A DNA stretch of 9,869 nucleotides from assembly GCA_029557395.1 (NCBI GenBank), contig JAKQIK010000024.1:1-9869 (forward strand), given 5' to 3'. Source of the stretch: a bacterium (GTDB taxonomy: Bacteria; Patescibacteriota; Saccharimonadia; Saccharimonadales; JACDBH01). Below the pieces are notes generated by a model that made no database searches, was not told the origin of the DNA, and was given only the letters and a program-made list of their open reading frames with translations. The translations under genes and the position numbers were made by a program. Shown one piece after another: positions 6,186-9,869 of the stretch (within the stretch, counting starts at the first letter, position 1; every line of letters begins with the position of its first letter).

Positions 6186-6761
6186 TTACAAACTGAGGCC
6201 GGTTGTTTGCCGTGTGCTAGATATAAACTGGTTATAATTTGGTATTTGATCTCTGAACAAAGAGCTAATGGTGCTAAAATTACCCCCAAAAGTTCCGTTT
6301 TCACGACAAGATGTTGTCCAGGTTCTAAAATCTTTTTCAAACTGATCAGACTGAAAAACAAACCGGTTATTTAACGGGCAAAGCCCTGCTTCACTCTGAT
6401 AGCGACTTCTGTTCACATTTGTATAACCTGCCCTATCAAGTGCACTCAAAAAATCTGCAAAAGCCGCTTCGTTATTACCAAACGAACTACTAGCAACAAC
6501 TTGACCCTGGTATCCTCTGATAACTCTGACTGTACGATTAGATTTATTTACAGAGATTTGAATACTAAAATGATCTTCTTCGGCAACAATTGGCCCATCT
6601 TGCGTAAACTGAAAGTTCGCATCTGAACTAGCGGCTGTATTTAGCTGAGGTATGTCTTTTCTAACTACATTGTCACCACTTTTGCCACCCCTGGCAATCA
6701 TAATTACAATAAATAGTATCAAAAATATGAAAGCTACAAATCCCAACAATGCTTTTATCAC
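6186..6761 (-). CDS. Membrane-anchored hypothetical protein with a paired-Cys outer domain
   Basis: A 191-residue protein starting at GTG (6761-6759). The start is supported by AGGAG at 6774-6770 with an 8-base spacing and by the hydrophobic helix directly behind it: residues about 4-23 (ALLGFVAFIFLILFIVIMIA) followed by RGGK, a single N-terminal anchor without an evident signal-peptidase site. The rest is polar, rich in Asn, Ser, Thr and Phe, and predicted to be outside the cell. It has two cysteines about 25 residues apart (GLCPLNNRFVF and TSCRENGTF), which could form a disulfide. No catalytic motif is visible. I recognise no named family, though single-anchor proteins of this kind are common in Saccharibacteria. 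It has its own promoter (6788-6816). Confidence 0.78.
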   Translation of the reverse strand: MIKALLGFVAFIFLILFIVIMIARGGKSGDNVVRKDIPQLNTAASSDANFQFTQDGPIVAEEDHFSIQISVNKSNRTVRVIRGYQGQVVASSSFGNNEAAFADFLSALDRAGYTNVNRSRYQSEAGLCPLNNRFVFQSDQFEKDFRTWTTSCRENGTFGGNFSTISSLFRDQIPNYNQFISSTRQTTGLSL

Positions 6762-6787
6762 TTACGAAACTCCTAATTTATACCTAC

Positions 6788-6816
6788 ATAATATCACAAA
6801 ATTACAAAAAAGTAAA
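6788..6816 (-). promoter_or_regulatory. Extended -10 promoter of the anchored hypothetical gene
   Basis: On the minus strand TTTACT (6816-6811), a 17-base spacer and TATTAT (6793-6788), preceded by TGTGA so that TG falls at the extended -10 position. The predicted start near 6781 gives a leader of about 20 bases containing AGGAG, so this gene has a conventional leader. The TGTGATA...ATG arrangement resembles the promoter at 5922-5950. Confidence 0.6.
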
Positions 6817-6839
6817 GACCTGAATTATTTTCTGCTATC

Positions 6840-6849
6840 TCTATATCCA
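6840..6849 (+). repeat. Left copy of target-site duplication
   Basis: TCTATATCCA abuts the left end of the inverted-repeat element and is repeated exactly at 6957-6966. If the first A/T pair is counted as part of the terminal repeat, the duplication is 8 bp (CTATATCC) instead of 10. Confidence 0.7.
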
Positions 6850-6956
6850 CTGACCCACATGCACTTTTTGTCCTCCAGGGCGCTTTATAGGGAGCCGTTG
6901 GCTTGCCTATGGCGCTTGCTCACCCTATCCGGACGTAAAAAGTGCATGTGGGTCAG
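6850..6956. mobile_element. MITE-like element, 107 bp, with 20-bp terminal inverted repeats
   Basis: The ends are perfect inverted repeats: CTGACCCACATGCACTTTTT at 6850-6869 and its complement at 6937-6956. The 67-bp core is GC-rich (about 41 of 67 by my count) inside very AT-rich flanks, and carries further pairing: GTCC (6870-6873) with GGAC (6931-6934), and ATAGGG (6887 onward) with CCCTAT (6923 onward). The whole element could fold as one long stem. A 10-bp direct repeat flanks it, as expected of cut-and-paste transposition. It has no coding capacity, so it would depend on a transposase elsewhere. The CTGAC tip resembles ends of IS4/IS50-type elements, but the parent family is not determinable here. 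Confidence 0.75.
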
Positions 6957-6966
6957 TCTATATCCA
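6957..6966 (+). repeat. Right copy of target-site duplication
   Basis: TCTATATCCA directly after the right terminal repeat, identical to 6840-6849. It overlaps the -35 region of the promoter for the CDP-alcohol phosphatidyltransferase gene. Confidence 0.7.
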
Positions 6967-6983
6967 TCTTGTAAGCTAACAGA

Positions 6984-6992
6984 TGTTATAAT
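6984..6992 (+). promoter_or_regulatory. Extended -10 promoter of the lipid operon, probably leaderless
   Basis: TGTTATAAT is a perfect extended -10 box (TATAAT at 6987-6992). It is followed by 8 bases (AATTAATA) and the ATG at 7001, so the transcript should begin at or next to the start codon. No good -35 box is seen at a 16-18 base spacing; that region falls on the right target-site duplication of the inserted element. Confidence 0.6.
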
Positions 6993-7000
6993 AATTAATA

Positions 7001-7630
7001 ATGCAGATAATAGATATCATTCGCAAATTTGTACGAAAAATAATGCGGAAAATTGCCAAAAATCTCAATACCGTTACCAAAGGCAATATTAGCCCTGATA
7101 CTATCACCTACGTAGGCCTGCTTGCGCATATCCCGATTGCACTTCTAATAGCTTACGGATATCTGGCTGAAGCTTCTGTACTACTAATAGTATTTGGCTT
7201 GTTCGATACATTGGATGGAGAGCTGGCCAGATTACAGAACAAAGCTAGTCCAGCGGGTATGTTGCTAGATGCTTCTACCGATCGGATGAAAGAAGTCTTG
7301 CTCTATACTGGAGTGGCTTACTACATTAGTAGTACGAGCGATGCCAAGTGGACATTTTTGGCAGTGATTGCCTGCGGGGCATCTCTCTGCGTTAGCTACA
7401 TCAAGGCCAAAGGAGAGTCGGCCGTTGCTACAAGCCACAAAAAGCCCAATCACACCAAACTAAATCGAATGTTTGGCGACGGCCTCGCCACCTTTGAGGT
7501 CAGAATAGCGCTACTTGTACTGGGGCTAGTATTAGACCGGCTGGTCATAGTAGTTGGTCTTATTGGGATTCTAGCATCCTATACAGCAATCAAAAGGTTA
7601 TTTGTAATTAGTAAATATCTCAATGATTAG
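7001..7630 (+). CDS. CDP-alcohol phosphatidyltransferase family protein
   Basis: An integral membrane enzyme that transfers a phosphatidyl-type group from a CDP-lipid to an alcohol, usually glycerol-3-phosphate or inositol phosphate, releasing CMP. The 209-residue protein has the complete signature: FDTLDGELARLQ...G...D...D with Asp69, Asp72, Gly73, Ala76, Arg77, Gly86, Asp90 and Asp94, which bind two metal ions and the CDP moiety. An N-terminal amphipathic, Lys/Arg-rich segment (residues 5-22) and ISPDTITYVGL precede several hydrophobic helices (about 35-68, 95-111, 117-135, 165-200). The acceptor alcohol cannot be read from sequence; PgsA-like or archaetidylinositol-phosphate-synthase-like enzymes are candidates. 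It begins the operon with the PHP and CarS genes and overlaps the PHP gene by 8 bases. Confidence 0.88.
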   Translation: MQIIDIIRKFVRKIMRKIAKNLNTVTKGNISPDTITYVGLLAHIPIALLIAYGYLAEASVLLIVFGLFDTLDGELARLQNKASPAGMLLDASTDRMKEVLLYTGVAYYISSTSDAKWTFLAVIACGASLCVSYIKAKGESAVATSHKKPNHTKLNRMFGDGLATFEVRIALLVLGLVLDRLVIVVGLIGILASYTAIKRLFVISKYLND

Positions 7631-8264
7631 GATAGATCTACATACGCACTCTATCGCCTCACCAGACGGGGGTATTACTCTCGATCAATACAAATCAGTG
7701 CTAGGAAAAAAGCTAGATTACATAGCCATAACAGATCATAATCGTATTGATTTTGCCCTAGATGCTCACAAAAAACTCGGCGACAAGATAATCGTCGGTG
7801 AAGAAATTATGACCCAAGATGGTGAAATAATTGGCCTATTTCTAACCAAAAAAATCCTACCTTTTCAAGGCCTAAACGAAACAATTCAGCAAATCAAACA
7901 ACAAAACGGGCTGGTTTACGTTCCTCACCCTTTTGAGGCAATAAGAAGTGGTATCGCTATTGAAAATCTAAAACTACATGTTGAAAATCTAGATATTATC
8001 GAAACCATCAATGGTAGAGCCTTGTCCACTAAAAAATCTAAACAGGCTATCCGTTTTGCAAATAAACACAAAATCTCACACGCCGTAAGTAGTGACAGTC
8101 ATGGAATAAACGGCTGGGGTATTTCATATTCGATAATTGAGAAAAGACCGTCTCGTACAAACTTGGTTAGTTTACTGAGTCAGGCCGATTATGCATACAA
8201 AAAACCAGGTATGAGGGCGATTTTATATCCAAAATATAATAGAATAAAAAAAGCATTATCATGA
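7623..8264 (+). CDS. PHP-domain metal-dependent phosphoesterase
   Basis: A 213-residue PHP (polymerase and histidinol phosphatase) fold enzyme, a TIM-barrel-like hydrolase with two or three metal ions. Visible ligands: DLHTHS (His7, His9), ITDHN (Asp38, His39), GEE (Glu60/Glu61), PHPF (His102), and SSDSHG (Asp158, His160), so the catalytic set looks complete. Many PHP proteins act on small phosphorylated molecules or nucleotides, and the family alone does not give the substrate. The gene is sandwiched between and overlaps two lipid-head-group genes (8 bases upstream, 4 bases downstream). I infer a role on a phosphorylated lipid intermediate, such as removing the phosphate left by the upstream transferase. 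No Shine-Dalgarno site precedes the start, consistent with coupling. Confidence 0.85.
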   Translation: MIRIDLHTHSIASPDGGITLDQYKSVLGKKLDYIAITDHNRIDFALDAHKKLGDKIIVGEEIMTQDGEIIGLFLTKKILPFQGLNETIQQIKQQNGLVYVPHPFEAIRSGIAIENLKLHVENLDIIETINGRALSTKKSKQAIRFANKHKISHAVSSDSHGINGWGISYSIIEKRPSRTNLVSLLSQADYAYKKPGMRAILYPKYNRIKKALS

Positions 8265-8818
8265 TAATAATGGATATTCTTGCAGTTATTTGGTTATTCT
8301 TAGGCGCTGGCTTTGCCAATGCTGCTCCTGTTTTTGCAAAAAAAATCCCAATTTTTAAAGATTGGAAAACGCCTTTAGATTTTGGTAAAACATTCCAAGG
8401 AAAACCGATTTTTGGCAAGAACAAAACTTGGCGTGGATTAATCTTCGGCATTGTAGTTGCGACAGTTACTATCATACTCCAAAAATTAATCTTAAAAATA
8501 CTCAATACCGATATAGTCTTGGCTGGGCAATCATTTCTTGCACTACCCACGCTGATTCTTGGTTTTGCACTTGGTTTTGGAGCTCTTGCAGGTGATGCAA
8601 TTGAAAGCTTCTTTAAAAGACAGTTTGATATAGCACCCGGCAGGAGCTGGTTCCCTTTTGATCAGATTGATTACATTATTGGCGCAATATTATGCACACT
8701 ACCTGTCATAAGATTCGAATGGATACAGTATTTATCATTATTTGCCGTAGGATTTGCAGTTCATCTCATTGCTAGCTACATAGGGTTTTTACTCAAACTC
8801 AAAGACTCTCCTATCTAA
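8261..8818 (+). CDS. CarS-like CDP-archaeol / CDP-diacylglycerol synthase
   Basis: A 185-residue membrane protein of the CarS family, which in archaea uses CTP to activate digeranylgeranylglycerol phosphate to CDP-archaeol and is related to bacterial CdsA. Motifs: AANxxP-like AAPVFAKKIP (21-30), TPLDFG (37-42), FGKNKTWRG (51-59), LAGDAIESFFKRQF (109-122) and WFPFDQIDYIIGA (130-142). The GD...SF.KR and DQ.D motifs are the nucleotide/metal site. Hydrophobic helices are at about 5-22, 60-78, 92-110 and 135-178. The start at 8261 overlaps the PHP stop as ATGA; an internal ATG at 8270 is an alternative. Bacterial homologues probably accept a phosphatidic acid rather than the ether lipid, but this is inference. 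Confidence 0.87.
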   Translation: MIIMDILAVIWLFLGAGFANAAPVFAKKIPIFKDWKTPLDFGKTFQGKPIFGKNKTWRGLIFGIVVATVTIILQKLILKILNTDIVLAGQSFLALPTLILGFALGFGALAGDAIESFFKRQFDIAPGRSWFPFDQIDYIIGAILCTLPVIRFEWIQYLSLFAVGFAVHLIASYIGFLLKLKDSPI

Positions 8819-8833
8819 ATATTCTATGATTGT

Positions 8834-8850
8834 GCTCATGCTTGCATAGC
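8834..8850. other. Small imperfect inverted repeat upstream of folP
   Basis: GCTCATG-CTTG-CATAGC forms a 6-bp stem with one bulged base and a CTTG loop. It is just past the CarS stop and without a following T-run, so it is a poor terminator. It overlaps the left half of the possible folP promoter. Confidence 0.25.
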
Positions 8851-8870
8851 ATCGTATTATCATCCACTAT
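8842..8870 (+). promoter_or_regulatory. Possible folP promoter
   Basis: TTGCAT at 8842-8847 and CACTAT at 8865-8870 are 17 bases apart and would give a leader of about 30 bases. TATTAT at 8855-8860 is a better -10 box but has no -35 partner at the right distance. The 89-bp gap and separate Shine-Dalgarno site suggest that folP can be transcribed on its own. Confidence 0.3.
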
Positions 8871-8907
8871 GTAGCTATGTCGGTGAACAAAATGAGAGGT
8901 TGAGATC

Positions 8908-9693
8908 ATGACTGTAGAAACTGAGATATTTGGAATTCTAAACTTAACACCGGATAGTTTTAGTGATGGTGGCAACATTTCAAGTCCACAAGTAGCCCTA
9001 GATAATGTGGCTACAATGTTCGAGCAAGGTGCATCCTATATTGATGTAGGTGCCGAATCAACCAGACCAAATGCTACACCAATCAGCGACGACGAAGAGT
9101 GGCGTAGGTTAGAACCGGTCTTGCCCGCTCTACTAGAGTTATATCCAGGGAAAATTTCTGTTGATTCTTACCATCCAAATACCTTCAGAAGAATCTTTGA
9201 TATTGGAAAAGTTATTATCAATGATGTCACAGCTTTTCATAACCCTGAAATGATTGAAATAGCAGCTGATAATAATGCCCGGTGCATAATAAGCCATATC
9301 CCGAAGTATTTTGGTGTCGATATTCAAGAAGCTCACCAGTCCAGAGGTAAGCTATCAATAACACCAGCACAAGTCCGCGAGGAACTACTATCAAAAGCTT
9401 CTGAATTAGCTAATACAGGCGTTGATAAGCGTGGTATTATACTCGACCCAGGTATTGGTTTTGGTAAAAGCCTAAAAATATACAGGGATTTATTAGGCAT
9501 CGCCAAACTGCTTCCAGAGAGAACTGTTATGATAGGATATTCAAAAAAGAAATTTATTGGCGAAGACCGTAATGAGCCCGGCCCAAATCTTGTACTTGGA
9601 GCTATAGCTATTGACGCGGGCACCAAGTATCTTCGCCTCCACCAAGATTTAATCCCCTCACACAAAAGATTAATCAGTAGCTATTCAGCCTAA
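8908..9693 (+). CDS. folP: Dihydropteroate synthase (divergent)
   Basis: Condenses 6-hydroxymethyl-7,8-dihydropterin diphosphate with p-aminobenzoate in folate synthesis; the target of sulfonamides. The 261-residue protein keeps the family blocks: FGILNLTPDSFSDGG (8-22), GASYIDVGAESTRPNATPIS (41-60), ISVDSYHP (83-90), IINDVTAF (103-110), ILDPGIGFGKS (178-188), MIGYSKKKFIG (208-218) and YLRLHQD (241-247). Residues equivalent to the E. coli active site are present: Asp86, Asn105, Asp180, Lys214, Arg243 and His245. Changes from the norm: the usual MHMRG.P.TMQ block is ISHIPKYFGVDIQ (128-140), and SRKSF is SKKKF. The start is supported by GAGG at 8896-8899, 8 bases upstream. No other folate gene is in the window. 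The minus-strand gene downstream begins its stop 2 bases after the folP stop. Confidence 0.88.
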   Translation: MTVETEIFGILNLTPDSFSDGGNISSPQVALDNVATMFEQGASYIDVGAESTRPNATPISDDEEWRRLEPVLPALLELYPGKISVDSYHPNTFRRIFDIGKVIINDVTAFHNPEMIEIAADNNARCIISHIPKYFGVDIQEAHQSRGKLSITPAQVREELLSKASELANTGVDKRGIILDPGIGFGKSLKIYRDLLGIAKLLPERTVMIGYSKKKFIGEDRNEPGPNLVLGAIAIDAGTKYLRLHQDLIPSHKRLISSYSA

Positions 9694-9695
9694 TG

Positions 9696-9869
9696 CTAAG
9701 GCCAATTGTAATACGTAAAGCCATAACCCTCATCAGTAGGTTTGGAGTTGGCCCTGAGCATAAACGACACACGAGGCAAAACTCTGGCATTAACAACAGC
9801 ATGCTCTGGCCTATCACTAGCCACCATGCCATCATACAAATTAGTTGCTCGTGTTAATATAACATCGCC
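9696..9869 (-). CDS. C-terminal tail of an unidentified gene, cut by the right edge
   Basis: The minus strand is open from the window edge for 57 codons to a TAG at 9698-9696, starting GDVILTRATNLYDGMVASDR and ending in GYGFTYYNWP. The composition (alternating hydrophobic and polar residues, aromatic-rich end) is that of a beta-rich domain. Its start is outside the window, and I do not recognise a family. It converges on folP with only 2 bases between the two stop codons. Confidence 0.6.
   Translation of the reverse strand, partial: GDVILTRATNLYDGMVASDRPEHAVVNARVLPRVSFMLRANSKPTDEGYGFTYYNWP

Noticed and set aside
6165..6374. Plus-strand frame of 69 codons
   Set aside because: It lies almost entirely antisense to the anchored hypothetical gene and has no Shine-Dalgarno site; its composition is that of a reverse shadow.
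6850..6956. Inverted repeat as a bidirectional terminator
   Set aside because: It lies between the starts of two divergent genes, has no terminal T-run outside the arms, and has a flanking direct duplication typical of insertion.
6850..6956. Integron attC site
   Set aside because: No GTTRRRY/RYYYAAC core sites at the ends and no integrase gene in the window.
6652..7092. Plus-strand frame of 146 codons
   Set aside because: It runs across the start of the minus-strand gene, the whole inserted element and the start of the CDP-alcohol transferase gene; the frame is open by chance.
9139..9665. Minus-strand frames of 65 and 110 codons inside folP
   Set aside because: Both are antisense to a well-supported folP and share none of its gaps or upstream signals.

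Overview
The window looks like a stretch of an AT-rich (about 40% GC by eye) chromosome from the Patescibacteria/CPR radiation, most likely Candidatus Saccharibacteria (TM7). This rests on the combination seen: a mutM / LssY_C-domain / holA operon, a CarS-type CDP-archaeol synthase homologue in an otherwise bacterial gene set, very short intergenic gaps, ATGA start-stop overlaps and several genes that recognisably lack Shine-Dalgarno sites. TGA and TAG both end intact genes here, so the UGA=Gly code of Gracilibacteria and Absconditabacteria does not apply. The lineage call is inference from gene content, not from a marker phylogeny.

Layout. At 2-118 (+) is the C-terminal tail of a gene that enters from the left edge. 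It converges on a minus-strand operon read mutM (2698-1826) > LssY_C membrane protein (1829-1029) > holA (1032-127), whose genes are joined by two ATGA overlaps. Divergent from mutM is a 78-residue DUF721/DciA-like gene (2749-2985, +) that overlaps tail-to-tail with a HAD-family hydrolase gene (3535-2969, -). Next is a large, acidic, soluble orphan protein of 737 residues (5882-3669, -) with a strong promoter. It is followed by a 303-bp gene-poor gap that contains a probable broken small gene (6161-6000, -, interrupted by TAG) and a 15-bp palindrome. A membrane-anchored hypothetical protein (6761-6186, -) comes next.

Between that gene and the following divergent operon sits a 107-bp MITE-like element (6850-6956). 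It has 20-bp perfect terminal inverted repeats and a 10-bp flanking direct repeat. It lies exactly between two divergent promoters.

The right part is a plus-strand, translationally coupled lipid-type operon: a CDP-alcohol phosphatidyltransferase (7001-7630), a PHP-family phosphoesterase (7623-8264) and a CarS-like CTP-dependent CDP-lipid synthase (8261-8818). After a 89-bp gap with a good Shine-Dalgarno site comes a divergent but catalytically complete dihydropteroate synthase, folP (8908-9693). A minus-strand gene tail (9869-9696) enters from the right edge and converges on folP with only two bases between them.

How it fits together. The left cluster is replication and repair (8-oxoguanine glycosylase, clamp-loader delta, possible DnaB-loader-like DUF721). 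The right operon reads as a phospholipid head-group module: CarS activates a phosphatidic-acid-like lipid with CTP, the CDP-alcohol transferase swaps CMP for a polyol phosphate, and the PHP enzyme could remove the remaining phosphate. Four promoters in the window place a -10 box only 6-8 bases before an ATG, which points to leaderless transcripts. Two other genes have a 17-bp-spaced extended -10 promoter and a normal leader.
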